A stretch of DNA of 64,000 bases, from the NCBI RefSeq assembly GCF_900096995.1, contig NZ_OANT01000007.1, positions 1 to 64,000 of the forward strand, written 5' to 3'. This document shows, in pieces, positions 18,246-27,517 of the stretch. Origin of the DNA: Acinetobacter puyangensis (GTDB lineage: Bacteria > Pseudomonadota > Gammaproteobacteria > Pseudomonadales > Moraxellaceae). Below the pieces are notes generated by a model. The model was not told the origin of the DNA. It searched no databases and was given only the letters and a program-made list of their open reading frames with translations. The stretch's first letter is position 1, and every line of letters starts with the position of its first letter. The position numbers and the translations under genes were made by a program.

Positions 18246-20336
18246 TTACCAGCCATTGTGCCGGATCATTGCATCAATTTTGGGTTCACGACCACGAAAG
18301 TTTTTAAATGCAGTCAAGGCATCCACACTGGCACCGACTGCAAGAATATTGCTTCTAAACGCCTGACCAATCGCTGGATTAAAGATACCATGCTGTTCAA
18401 AACGATCAAAGGCATCACTGGCAAGTACTTCAGCCCATTTATAAGAATAATAGCCTGCGGCATAACCACCAGAAAAAATATGATTAAAGCCATGCTGAAA
18501 GCGATTAAATTCAGGTGGAATAATCAAAGCAATCCGTTGTCGGACGTCATCCATAATCTGTTGAATTTTCTGGGCATTGGGCGGTACTGGCTGGCTATAG
18601 AGTTCAATATCAAACAATGCAAATTCAATCTGGCGTAGAGTTTGTAAACCTGTTTGAAAATAACGGCTATTTAATAGGGCTTGCAATAAATGATCGGGTA
18701 AAATCTCATCAGTTTCGATATGACGGCTAAATAATTCCAGTGCTTGCTGATCCCATGTCCAGAATTCCATGATCTGACTGGGCAATTCAATGGCATCCCA
18801 TTGTACGCTCTGCGTTCCTGCAACGTTTAAATTATCCACTTGGGTTAAAAGATCATGTAAGCCATGTCCAAATTCATGAAACAAGACATTGATTTCAGCA
18901 TGTGTCAGTAGAGCTGGTTGATCGGCGACAGGTGGGCTAAAGTTGGCGATCATAAGAACAATAGGCCGTTGTAACCCTTCGCGGGTTTGCATACGACTAC
19001 GGATTGCGGTTTCCCATGCACCACCTTTTTTATGGGGACGTGCATAGAGATCCAAATAGAATCCACCAATCATCTGCCCCTGTTCGCTGATTTCGTAATA
19101 ATTCACCTGTGGATGCCAGCTTGAGTTTTGTTTTTGCTCAATCTGAATACCATATAGACGTTCAGCAATTTTAAATAAGCCTGCAATCACTGTGGGTGCC
19201 GGAAAATAAGGTTTAAGAGCTTCTTCCGATAAATTAAATTTATGCTGTTTGATCTTCTCCGCAAGGAACGGTACATCCCAGGGTTTGATTTGCTCAATGC
19301 CATAGTGTTGTCCCATCTGCTGCAATTCAATCAGATCTTTTTCGGCAGCGGGTCGAGCCTTGACAGCCAGATCATTTAAAAACGCTTTGACGGCATCGAC
19401 CGAAGGTGCCATTTTACTGGCTAAGGATAATTCGGCAAAATTTTCAAAACCGAGCAGTTGTGCTTTTTCATGCCGTAATTGTAAAATTTCCTCCATCACA
19501 GGCGTATTATCATATTCTGTATCTCCCAGTTCGGAAGCAACGGTAAATAATGCCGTATAGAGATTTTCTCTTAATTGACGATCTTCTGCATACGTCACGA
19601 TGGCATTATAGATCGGCATATCCAACGTGGCGATCGCACTATTTTCATCAATTTCTGCATGCTTAGTTATGCGTTGTTGGGCAAGCTGTTTGAGTAATTG
19701 CACAGTATTTTCAGGTAATCCTGAAAGTTGTTCTTCGCTTAATATTAAATACCAGCTTTGACTAGCATCTAAAACATGATCTGAAAATTGTGAGCTCAGT
19801 GCAGAAAGTCTGGCATTGATGTCTGCTAGCCTTTGTTTTTTCTCAGCGGGCAGATTTACGCCTGTCAGTTGAAAATTACGAATGGCTAAAGTCGTTGCAC
19901 TTTGGTCGGCAGGACTTAATTGTTGGAATAGGCTGGATTGCTGTAAGCTTAAATGTGCGTGATAAAGTCCCAGCTGTTGTCCGTACTGCGTATAAAAAGC
20001 ACTGAGTTGTTTTAATAATATCTGATGTTGATGGCGAATTTCCTCACCGCTGGTGATGTTATTCAGGTTGGAAAACACACGCCAGATTTGTTGTAAGGCA
20101 TTTTCTGCATATTCCAATTGTTTTAGTAAATCAAAGATTTGTGCAGCGGTCCATTGTTCTTGCTGAATAGAAAAAGCATCTAAGGCGTGTTGAGCATGTG
20201 CTAAGGCATCTTGGGTACGACTGGCTAAAACTTCTGGGCGAAGTTGCTTGAAATCAAAACCTGTTAAGGTGGCAAGTGGTAAATTCTGTATTGCCGGGGG
20301 CGTGTTGTACTGTGGTTCGGTGATAGATTGATTCAT
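18246..20336 (-). CDS. prlC: Oligopeptidase A, M3-family zinc metallopeptidase
   Basis: A 696-residue thimet-type oligopeptidase of the usual length for OpdA/PrlC. The zinc-binding motif HEFGH (in VLFHEFGHGLHDLL) sits near residue 486, and the downstream helix with the third zinc ligand follows (ELPSQIMEFWTWD, Glu). The late GFNHIFSGGYAAGYYSYKW segment is the conserved substrate-binding loop. The enzyme cleaves short peptides, including signal-peptide remnants, in the cytoplasm. No signal peptide is seen. It lies downstream of the copper operon but beyond that operon's terminator, so it is probably transcribed independently. A housekeeping role is assumed. Confidence 0.92.
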   Translation of the reverse strand: MNQSITEPQYNTPPAIQNLPLATLTGFDFKQLRPEVLASRTQDALAHAQHALDAFSIQQEQWTAAQIFDLLKQLEYAENALQQIWRVFSNLNNITSGEEIRHQHQILLKQLSAFYTQYGQQLGLYHAHLSLQQSSLFQQLSPADQSATTLAIRNFQLTGVNLPAEKKQRLADINARLSALSSQFSDHVLDASQSWYLILSEEQLSGLPENTVQLLKQLAQQRITKHAEIDENSAIATLDMPIYNAIVTYAEDRQLRENLYTALFTVASELGDTEYDNTPVMEEILQLRHEKAQLLGFENFAELSLASKMAPSVDAVKAFLNDLAVKARPAAEKDLIELQQMGQHYGIEQIKPWDVPFLAEKIKQHKFNLSEEALKPYFPAPTVIAGLFKIAERLYGIQIEQKQNSSWHPQVNYYEISEQGQMIGGFYLDLYARPHKKGGAWETAIRSRMQTREGLQRPIVLMIANFSPPVADQPALLTHAEINVLFHEFGHGLHDLLTQVDNLNVAGTQSVQWDAIELPSQIMEFWTWDQQALELFSRHIETDEILPDHLLQALLNSRYFQTGLQTLRQIEFALFDIELYSQPVPPNAQKIQQIMDDVRQRIALIIPPEFNRFQHGFNHIFSGGYAAGYYSYKWAEVLASDAFDRFEQHGIFNPAIGQAFRSNILAVGASVDALTAFKNFRGREPKIDAMIRHNGW

Positions 20337-20478
20337 GTTCTATTTTTCCTGATTATTCAATGAATTAATTTAAGTTTTCAGCTTAAAATCATATTGTGCA
20401 GACGTGCTCAAGGCACAAAAATAAGTGCTATTCTTGTTTGAAAAGATCAAAAATGATGAAAGCTGAATTTTGCATAAA

Positions 20479-20507
20479 GTGGGTGTAATTTGAGACATTA
20501 CACCCAC
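20479..20507 (-). terminator. Terminator of the copA-ABC-copZ operon
   Basis: GTGGGTGTAAT (20479-20489) is perfectly complementary to 20497-20507 with a seven-base loop. Read on the minus strand it is followed by TTTATGC. Confidence 0.7.
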
Positions 20508-20546
20508 ATGATGATTTACAGTCTTTTAATCCAGCGACGTTATCGC

Positions 20547-20756
20547 CTAGCTCACCACATCAAAGCCCAGATCTTCAATAATTTCTTTAAACTGATCTGC
20601 CTGTAGTGTTGGCTGATGATAGTCAATGGTCACAGCACCTGTTTCCAGTACCACATCAACCTTATCTACACCATCAATGGCTTCTACAGCTTTTTTAACT
20701 TTACCGCTGCAACCACCACAAGACATACCTTGAACATTTAATACGAGAGATGACAT
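20547..20756 (-). CDS. copZ: Copper chaperone, heavy-metal-associated domain protein
   Basis: A 69-residue single HMA-domain protein with the Cu(I)-binding motif MSCGGC near the N-terminus and the beta-alpha-beta-beta-alpha-beta pattern ending LGFDVVS. Such proteins carry Cu(I) in the cytoplasm and hand it to CopA. A strong AAGGAG lies upstream of the ATG. It is the last gene of the minus-strand set copA-ABC transporter-copZ, 79 bases after the ABC gene and before the terminator. A mercury or zinc chaperone is possible in principle, but the CopA-type ATPase in the same operon argues for copper. Confidence 0.9.
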   Translation of the reverse strand: MSSLVLNVQGMSCGGCSGKVKKAVEAIDGVDKVDVVLETGAVTIDYHQPTLQADQFKEIIEDLGFDVVS

Positions 20757-20835
20757 TTTATAACTCCTTGGGTTTTGAACATGAATCGTTAAATTAGATG
20801 AAAAACAACATTATTTTTCATCATGATATTGATTT

Positions 20836-22524
20836 TTACACGGTTTGAAGCATTGCATTCTGTTCATAATGCATAATTTGTCCTTCGGCAATGGTCAGGC
20901 GATAATCCGCATTACTAAAGGTATCCACCCGATGTGCTGCCACAAAAATAAGTGCAGTTGGTATCCAGTCACGGATAAAACACCAGACCGCCTGTTCGGC
21001 ATCCAGATCCAGACCATTACTGGCTTCATCCAGAATTAATACTTGAGGTCGGCGCAGCAGGGCACGGGCAAGGCAGACACGCTGGCGTTCGCCTGCCGAT
21101 AAATCTGCACTACTTAATTCGAGGGACAAACTGTGCTGATGCTGTCTGGAACTGGCCCATACCCCCTGCCAGACCTGTAATAAAGTCTGTTCAGAGACGT
21201 CCTCTGCGCCAAGTAAAATATTGTCCCTGATGGTGCCGGGAATCAGCACTGTGCTATTGGACAAATAACAGACCTGTTGTGCAGCAACACAACTATTTAA
21301 TTCGTTGTTGGATAAATGTCCAACCTGTAAGGGTTGATGATGTGCAATCGCTTCATATATCTGACATAAAAAACTGGATTTTCCTGCACCGGAATGACCG
21401 CCAACCAATACTGTATTACCTGCATCAAAGCTGAGTTGTTCACCATTTTTTAACACCATAGATAATGATGAAGTGATGTGCTGTAGCTGAATATGATTTT
21501 TGGGTTGTGTTTTGGAAAATATCCCCAGTTCATCACAGACCTTGAGTTCAATTAAGGCACTACGAATGCCGGAGATTGCACCGGTGACAGTATTTAAAGG
21601 CGATAAAATACGATCCACAAAAGTAATTGCCAGAAATACCGCACCGACACCGCCATTGCCTGACTGGATAAAAAAGTAGGCATATGACATGGCTACACCA
21701 TAGGTGATGATTAAACCTGTTGCCACCAATGCACCACGCCAGACTTTAATCTTGAAGAATTGTCGATGGGTTTCCACCGAAATTTGCGTTGCGGTCTGTA
21801 CACGCTGGCTAAAAAAGCTTTGTGCCTGATATTCTTCCATCAAGCGGGCATGGCCTGACAATTCGGCCAAGGCTTTAGACACCTGATTATCCTTAAGATT
21901 TGCCTGAGCAAAAGCACGTGCTTCGGCATTACGGCCCAGCAACATAAAAAACACATAACTCAGTGCAGAAAGTGCAATCACAATCGGTGCATGCCAACCC
22001 AGTAATACCGCTACCGCAATCCCGACAAAAATAATCTCGATCACAATTGGCAACAAGCCAATCAACAATTGATATAAAATTGCCATAGCACCGGTTTGTG
22101 CCTTGGCCATCCTTCCCAGCAGCTCACCGACCTGTCCGACATCTTCACGGCCTCGCAGGGTGACAGCACGTTTGGCAGCTGCCACAGCAATTTTTATGGA
22201 AAGGCCATACATGGCATCATAGGCAACAGGATTAAAGAACAGCCAGCGAACTGAGCCAATCAAATGACTGAATGCTTTGGCCAGCACGAATGCCAGCATC
22301 AACCAGACAATTGAATGAATATCCACAGTTGCTGCCTGCGTATCTTCCAGAATCCATGCCAGCAAAATGATGGTACTGGCACTTAAGATGGAGGAAAGCG
22401 CCACCAGACATACCGAAAACAAAAGTTTATGACGCTGTTGGGTATTCAGTAGTTCATAAATGCCTTTTAAAGTATGCCGGAATTGCTTAAACGTGGGTAA
22501 GTTGATCAATTCAGGGCTTGCCAT
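20836..22524 (-). CDS. ABC exporter (fused membrane and ATPase domains) in the copper operon
   Basis: A 562-residue half-transporter: residues about 30-330 form a six-helix type-1 exporter membrane domain and about 350-555 an ABC ATPase. Walker A is GGHSGAGKSS, the signature is LSAGERQRVCLARALL, Walker B is VLILDEASNGLD and the switch His is in AAHR. The membrane part (NPVAYDAMYGLSIKIAVAAAK) recalls Atm1/HMT-like exporters, although similarity to cyclic-peptide exporters of the SyrD/PvdE type is also possible. It starts 14 bases after copA stops, so it is an operon member. Copper operons do not usually carry an ABC exporter here; it may export a copper-thiol or copper-peptide complex. This is inference only. 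Confidence 0.8.
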   Translation of the reverse strand: MASPELINLPTFKQFRHTLKGIYELLNTQQRHKLLFSVCLVALSSILSASTIILLAWILEDTQAATVDIHSIVWLMLAFVLAKAFSHLIGSVRWLFFNPVAYDAMYGLSIKIAVAAAKRAVTLRGREDVGQVGELLGRMAKAQTGAMAILYQLLIGLLPIVIEIIFVGIAVAVLLGWHAPIVIALSALSYVFFMLLGRNAEARAFAQANLKDNQVSKALAELSGHARLMEEYQAQSFFSQRVQTATQISVETHRQFFKIKVWRGALVATGLIITYGVAMSYAYFFIQSGNGGVGAVFLAITFVDRILSPLNTVTGAISGIRSALIELKVCDELGIFSKTQPKNHIQLQHITSSLSMVLKNGEQLSFDAGNTVLVGGHSGAGKSSFLCQIYEAIAHHQPLQVGHLSNNELNSCVAAQQVCYLSNSTVLIPGTIRDNILLGAEDVSEQTLLQVWQGVWASSRQHQHSLSLELSSADLSAGERQRVCLARALLRRPQVLILDEASNGLDLDAEQAVWCFIRDWIPTALIFVAAHRVDTFSNADYRLTIAEGQIMHYEQNAMLQTV

Positions 22525-22538
22525 GGTTTATTCCTTAT

Positions 22539-24920
22539 TTAAAACTTGGCTTTCCAGCGACGTAATAATAATGAATTACTCAGCACAGATACCGAGCTTA
22601 AGGCCATTGCCGTGCCTGCAACCACAGGATTGAGTAAACCAAAAGCAGCCAGAGGAATACCCAATGTATTGTAAATAAAAGCAAAGAATAAGTTTTGTTT
22701 GACTTTGCGCAGGGTCGATTTGGATAAATCAATGGCATTGAGTACGCCACTCAATTGGCTTTGCATCAGCACTACATCGGCAGAATCCAATGCAATATCA
22801 GAACCTGCACCAATGGCAAAGCCAATATCTGCTACCGTAAGCGCAGGTGCATCATTGATCCCGTCACCCACCATGCCAATCATGCCGCCATGGGTTTTTA
22901 AACGCTGGATTTCTGCGGCTTTATCTTCAGGTAATACCCCGGCAATAAAATGATCAACCCTGACTTTTTCAGCAATCACTTTGGCAACCCGAGGACTATC
23001 GCCAGTCAGCATGACGACTTGAATGCCTTTATCTTGTAATGCTGCGACAGTGCTTACTGCATCGGGCCGTAATTGATCCATAAAACCAATATAGCCTTGT
23101 AATACCCCATCTAGTGCTACGGCAATGACGGTATTACCTTGTTTTTCCAGATCTTCAATCAAGGCTTGATCAAGCTGAATATGTTCTTCATTTAAAAAGC
23201 GTGGTGACCCCAATAATGCTGTTTGACCATTGACACTGGCGGTCAGGCCGCGTCCGACAATGGCTTTAAAATGTTCAACTGCAATCGCTTGAATATTTTT
23301 TGCTTGTGCATATTGCACCAATGCTCGTGCCAGAGGATGTTCTGAGTCCTGTTCCAGTCCCAATGCCAGCGCCAGTAATTCATTTTCAGTGTTGGCATTC
23401 GAAGTAATGACATGATTTACCGAAGGTTTTCCTTCGGTCAGTGTGCCTGTTTTATCCACCACCAAGATGCTGAGTTGTTGTGCTCGTTCCAGTGCTTCGG
23501 CATTGCGAAATAAAATTCCGGCTTTTGCACCTTGACCTGTACCGACCATAATTGCTGTAGGCGTTGCTAATCCTAAGGCACAAGGACAGGCAATCACTAG
23601 TACAGCTACAGCACTGACCAATGCTGTACTAAAGGATTGGGTGAAAAACCAGGTTGCCAATAAAGTTAAAATACTGATGCTGACCACTACAGGCACAAAG
23701 ATTCCTGATATTTTGTCGGCTAAACGCTGAATATTGGCTTTTGATCCTTGCGCTTGCTCGACCAGATGAATAATCTTGGCCAATGCCGTATCGCTGCCAA
23801 GACCTGTTGCTCTAACGCGTAATGCACCGTTGTGATTAAGGGTTGCGGCAAAAACTTTATCGTTTTTACTTTTATGTACCGGAACGCTTTCACCGGTTAA
23901 CATAGATTCGTTAATTTCAGAAATACCTTCAATAATCACTCCATCGACAGGAATACTTTCGCCCGGGCGCACCACAAAAATATCACCAAGCTGCATACCT
24001 GATACAGTGACATCCTTGATCTGTCCGTCGACCTCAACATGAGCGACTTGTGGCTGTAGATTAAGTAAACTTTCAATGGCTGCACCTGTTTTGGCTTTGG
24101 CGCGTGCTTCTAGTAATTTACCGAGTAATACAAGGGTGATAATTGCAGCACTGGCTTCAAAGTAAACATGCTGATGTAGGCCGCCCGTTAATATTGCCAC
24201 GCTACTATATAGATAAGCTGCACTGGTGCCTAAAACCACCAGTACATCCATATTGGCAGAACCACCACGTAAAGCGTTATAAGCATTTCTATAAAAATGA
24301 CGCCCACACCAGAACTGTACAGGTGTTGCCAGTAACCATTGTAGCCAGACGGGAAGAACGCCATGTACACCAAACATCATCGCCACCATTTCAATCATCA
24401 AAGGGGCAGTGAATAGCGCAGCAATTAAAAATAAATTGCGTAGATGTCGGAATTCTTGTTGTTTACGTTGTTTGGCTTGTTCTCGACTATTATCCTGTAA
24501 AATAAGGGCTGTAAATCCAAGCCGAGATATTTTTTGTATCAGCTCATCTATGTTATTCAAACCGGGGTGAAAATGAATGATGGCCCGCTCGGCACTAAAG
24601 TTGACATTTGCCTGAACACCTTGCTGCTTGTTTAATACTTTTTCAATGCGATTGGCGCAAGCAACACAGCTCATACCATCAATTTCCAACTCAAGTTGCT
24701 GTTGAGGCACATCGAAACCAATCTTTTTAATTTTATCGATAATCTGTTGTGTCGTCGTGGTGCCTTGTAATTCAATTTGTGCCTTTTCACTGGCAAAGCT
24801 AACGTTGGCTTTTACATCAGGGAAACGATTGAGGACTTTTTCAATGCGTGATGCACAAGCAGCACAAGTCATCCCTGTGATGGGCAGTGTAAACTGTTGA
24901 ATAATGGGCAGACTAGACAT
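22539..24920 (-). CDS. copA: Cu(I)-exporting P1B-type ATPase
   Basis: A 793-residue P1B-1 ATPase that pumps Cu(I) from the cytoplasm to the periplasm. Two N-terminal heavy-metal domains carry GMTCAAC (about residue 15) and GMSCVAC (about 83). Eight membrane helices follow, with the transport motif CPCALG near 443. DKTGTLTEGKP holds the phosphorylated Asp (about 489), SEHPLA the conserved HP, and GDGINDAPAL the hinge. The C-terminal membrane segment has NTLGIPLAAFGLL and MALSSVSVLSNSLLLRR, as in copper rather than zinc pumps. It is the first gene of the operon and diverges from a TonB receptor; tandem ATACC-N7-GGTAT repeats overlap its likely promoter. Confidence 0.95.
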   Translation of the reverse strand: MSSLPIIQQFTLPITGMTCAACASRIEKVLNRFPDVKANVSFASEKAQIELQGTTTTQQIIDKIKKIGFDVPQQQLELEIDGMSCVACANRIEKVLNKQQGVQANVNFSAERAIIHFHPGLNNIDELIQKISRLGFTALILQDNSREQAKQRKQQEFRHLRNLFLIAALFTAPLMIEMVAMMFGVHGVLPVWLQWLLATPVQFWCGRHFYRNAYNALRGGSANMDVLVVLGTSAAYLYSSVAILTGGLHQHVYFEASAAIITLVLLGKLLEARAKAKTGAAIESLLNLQPQVAHVEVDGQIKDVTVSGMQLGDIFVVRPGESIPVDGVIIEGISEINESMLTGESVPVHKSKNDKVFAATLNHNGALRVRATGLGSDTALAKIIHLVEQAQGSKANIQRLADKISGIFVPVVVSISILTLLATWFFTQSFSTALVSAVAVLVIACPCALGLATPTAIMVGTGQGAKAGILFRNAEALERAQQLSILVVDKTGTLTEGKPSVNHVITSNANTENELLALALGLEQDSEHPLARALVQYAQAKNIQAIAVEHFKAIVGRGLTASVNGQTALLGSPRFLNEEHIQLDQALIEDLEKQGNTVIAVALDGVLQGYIGFMDQLRPDAVSTVAALQDKGIQVVMLTGDSPRVAKVIAEKVRVDHFIAGVLPEDKAAEIQRLKTHGGMIGMVGDGINDAPALTVADIGFAIGAGSDIALDSADVVLMQSQLSGVLNAIDLSKSTLRKVKQNLFFAFIYNTLGIPLAAFGLLNPVVAGTAMALSSVSVLSNSLLLRRWKAKF

Positions 24921-24950
24921 ATTTGATAGCTCTGTTTTGTTAAACCAATA

Positions 24951-24967
24951 ATACCTATGGTTGGTAT
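24951..24967. promoter_or_regulatory. Putative CsoR operator 1 (copA promoter)
   Basis: ATACC-TATGGTT-GGTAT, a perfect inverted repeat with a 7-base spacer. It overlaps a possible minus-strand -10 box (TATTAT, 24948-24953) for copA. The pattern resembles CsoR-type operators, and a CsoR gene lies at 30467. Confidence 0.65.
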
Positions 24968-24975
24968 ATTTTAAA

Positions 24976-24992
24976 ATACCCCATTAAGGTAT
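24976..24992. promoter_or_regulatory. Putative CsoR operator 2 (copA promoter)
   Basis: ATACC-CCATTAA-GGTAT with the same 7-base spacer; the arms extend to 8 bp (24973-24995). Its centre is 25 bp from that of operator 1, which suggests two regulator units side by side. Confidence 0.7.
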
Positions 24993-25063
24993 TTTATCTT
25001 CGATAAAAATTATATGGATAATTTATTTTATTAAAATCAATTATATAATTCATATAATTTTAT

Positions 25064-25087
25064 TTTTTCATATATTTATATGAAAAA
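25064..25087. repeat. AT-rich 24-bp palindrome upstream of TonB receptor
   Basis: TTTTTCATATA-TT-TATATGAAAAA is an exact inverted repeat. It could be a second regulator's site for the receptor gene, or a chance product of the very AT-rich region. Confidence 0.3.
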
Positions 25088-25220
25088 TATATTTTAAAGT
25101 TGCTTTACATACTTTTACGATTCATTTGTTTTTAGTACGTCATTGATGATGATTTACTTATTAGTTTATGAATTTATTAGATTAAATAATACAGGACAGT
25201 TTCTTGTATTAAATTATTTT

Positions 25221-25237
25221 ATACAGGTATAGGGTAT
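25221..25237. promoter_or_regulatory. Third CsoR-like site overlapping receptor ribosome-binding region
   Basis: ATACA-GGTATAG-GGTAT has one mismatch to the ATACC-N7-GGTAT pattern and ends at the base before the ATG at 25238. It may also simply contain the Shine-Dalgarno sequence (AGG). Confidence 0.35.
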
Positions 25238-27430
25238 ATGATTGATTTAGACTTGTGGGTTATTCGGCCAAAGAAATTTTCGCTTAGGGTGTTGAATGTA
25301 GCAGTGCTGACCAGTTTGCTGTTGCCATTTCAGGCAAGCCTAGCAGCAGACGTGACCGATTCTGATGATGAAGTTGATTCGATTCAATTGCCGGGCATTA
25401 CAGTGTGGGGAAGCAATAGAACAGAGCAAACAACCGCTTATATTCCCAGTAAAACAACGATTGCTTCAAAACTCCCGGTAGAACTTAAAGATATTCCGCA
25501 ATCTGTATCTGTCGTAACTCGGCAGCGGATTGAAGACCAGAATTTAACCTCATTGGAAGATGCATTGCGTACCGTTACAGGCGTTACTGTTATTCCAAAT
25601 GATTCCTCCCAGAGTCAGTATAGAGCACGGGGGTATAGCCTGAATGCTGCGATTGATGGTATTCCTGTGGTAAGTGGTTTAAGTGGTGCCGAGCAATTTG
25701 ATTTGGCTGTATACGATCGGGTAGAAGTGTTACGCGGCGCAGCAGGCTTACTGAGCGGGAGTGGTGATCCCGGTGGAACAGTGAATGTGGTGACCAAAAA
25801 ACCGCTAAGTAAATTTGCTGTAAGTGGCGCAGTGAGTGGTGGTAGCTGGGATAATTATCGTGGGGAAATTGATATTACCGGTCCTTTAAATGCGGATAAA
25901 AGTTTGAGAGGACGTTTTGTGGGTGTAGCTCAGGATAAGGATTTCTTTTATGACAAGACACATCAGCGTAAATTTGTTGGGTATGGTGTACTGGAATATG
26001 ATCTGACCGATCAAACCACATTATCCCTGACCCATTCGGCACAAAAGAATGATACCGATGCCTCTTATTATGGTTTACCTGCCAATAAAGTGACGGGTGC
26101 ATTATTAGACATTGACCGTTCTGTCAACCCAACACCGGACTGGGCAAATAGTGGTAGTACAACCAATGAGTCGGTATTTGCGATTGAACATCGACTGGCA
26201 AATGGCTGGACAGCGACAGCCAAAGCGCGTTATCTAAAACGAGAATTTGACTATATTGATACCTATGCTTGGAGTGGTGTTGATCCCGAAACATGGACAC
26301 TAGAATATGCACGAGCTTGGGACGAAAATTATCAATATAAGCGTAAAGCCCTTGATTTTTATGTGGGTGGTCCATTCCAGTTATTTGATCGAGAGCACAA
26401 TTTTTTAATTGGCTATAATTATGATTATTATACAGTAGATAATACCTGGGGATCGACAACAGACCGGTATCCTAATGTAAGCTTGTTTAATCCTGAAGCC
26501 ATTGCCAAGCCATCGATTCCTCATACCAGCGGTGCAGCGGATAAAACCGTACAAAGTGGGCTTTATACACAAGCACGTTTGAAAGTGATTGATCCAGTGA
26601 CGCTGGTATTAGGGGGACGTGTTAGTGATTATAAAACCAGTAGTCGGGGTATTGCACCGTCTGCTCTTACAGATTGGGAAACAGGAACAAAAGAAACAGG
26701 CGAATTTACGCCATATGCAGGCATTGTTTATGAAATTAACCCAAAAATTTCTGTGTATGGGAGTTATTCCGATATCTTTATTCCACAAAGTGTCAAAACA
26801 TTTTCTGGTGAAACCCTAAAACCTCGGGTTGGAGAGCAATTTGAGATTGGTGTAAAAGGTGCATTTTTTGAGGATAAATTAAATGCTTCGATTGCAGCGT
26901 TTAAACTTAATGATGTCAATCGCTCATTCCGTGATCCTGATCGTCCAAATGAAACGGTCTATATCGCTGCTGGGGAAGTGGAAAGCAAAGGTATAGAAGC
27001 CGAAATTAGTGGCAGTCCTTTACCCAACTGGAATTTGACCGCAGGCTATACATACTTTACTAACAAGTTTTTAACTCATGCGAGTTTGGAAGGAAAACCA
27101 ATTAGTACCGCAGAACCGGAAAACAGCTTTAAACTCTGGAGCCATTATGGCATTACGGATGGAACACTGGCTGGCTTAAAACTGGGTGTGGGTGTCAATG
27201 CGGTGAGTGATTATGCAGGCAGTCGTGGCACACAACTGGATCGTAAACAAGGTGGCTACACCTTGATAGGTGCAGCAGCCAGTTACCCAGTTAATAAAAA
27301 TTTGACTATTGCTTTGAATGCCGAGAATCTGACCGATAAAAAATATTATGCCAGTACTGGGGGTACCAATACCTATAATATTTATGGTTCGCCACGTAAT
27401 TTCACCCTGTCATTACGCTTTAAATATTAA
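25238..27430 (+). CDS. TonB-dependent receptor (FhuE/FpvA siderophore type) in the copper island
   Basis: A 730-residue outer-membrane receptor with a signal peptide (SLLLPFQASLAA), a plug domain (about 70-190; ELKDIPQSVSVVTRQ, then VEVLRGAAGLLSGSGDPGG) and a 22-strand barrel ending in an aromatic residue (LSLRFKY). The plug type is that of ferric-siderophore receptors such as FhuE and FpvA. Such proteins import metal chelates at the expense of TonB energy. The gene diverges from copA and shares a promoter region with CsoR-like operators. An SbmA/YddA-like ABC transporter follows after 87 bases. A copper-chelate (metallophore) receptor is an attractive idea, but a siderophore receptor placed here by chance remains possible. 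Confidence 0.85.
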   Translation: MIDLDLWVIRPKKFSLRVLNVAVLTSLLLPFQASLAADVTDSDDEVDSIQLPGITVWGSNRTEQTTAYIPSKTTIASKLPVELKDIPQSVSVVTRQRIEDQNLTSLEDALRTVTGVTVIPNDSSQSQYRARGYSLNAAIDGIPVVSGLSGAEQFDLAVYDRVEVLRGAAGLLSGSGDPGGTVNVVTKKPLSKFAVSGAVSGGSWDNYRGEIDITGPLNADKSLRGRFVGVAQDKDFFYDKTHQRKFVGYGVLEYDLTDQTTLSLTHSAQKNDTDASYYGLPANKVTGALLDIDRSVNPTPDWANSGSTTNESVFAIEHRLANGWTATAKARYLKREFDYIDTYAWSGVDPETWTLEYARAWDENYQYKRKALDFYVGGPFQLFDREHNFLIGYNYDYYTVDNTWGSTTDRYPNVSLFNPEAIAKPSIPHTSGAADKTVQSGLYTQARLKVIDPVTLVLGGRVSDYKTSSRGIAPSALTDWETGTKETGEFTPYAGIVYEINPKISVYGSYSDIFIPQSVKTFSGETLKPRVGEQFEIGVKGAFFEDKLNASIAAFKLNDVNRSFRDPDRPNETVYIAAGEVESKGIEAEISGSPLPNWNLTAGYTYFTNKFLTHASLEGKPISTAEPENSFKLWSHYGITDGTLAGLKLGVGVNAVSDYAGSRGTQLDRKQGGYTLIGAAASYPVNKNLTIALNAENLTDKKYYASTGGTNTYNIYGSPRNFTLSLRFKY

Positions 27431-27436
27431 TTGTCT

Positions 27437-27468
27437 ATATAGGCTGTTCCACGTGGAACAGCCTATAT
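27437..27468. promoter_or_regulatory. 32-bp perfect palindrome containing a parS-consensus core
   Basis: Sixteen bases on each side are exactly complementary. The central 16 bp (27445-27460) are TGTTCCACGTGGAACA, which fits the bacterial centromere consensus TGTTNCACGTGNAACA bound by ParB. It lies in the gap between the receptor and ABC genes. It could also be a transcript hairpin after the receptor, but no T run follows. Confidence 0.6.
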
Positions 27469-27517
27469 CCTTGATGGTGTTTGATCTTGTCGCTGTGAAA
27501 ATGAAAAGAGTATATTT

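Noticed and set aside
26124..26459. 111-codon frame opposite the TonB receptor gene
   Set aside because: Shadow of the receptor gene; Tyr/His/Asn-rich composition, no motif and no start signal.
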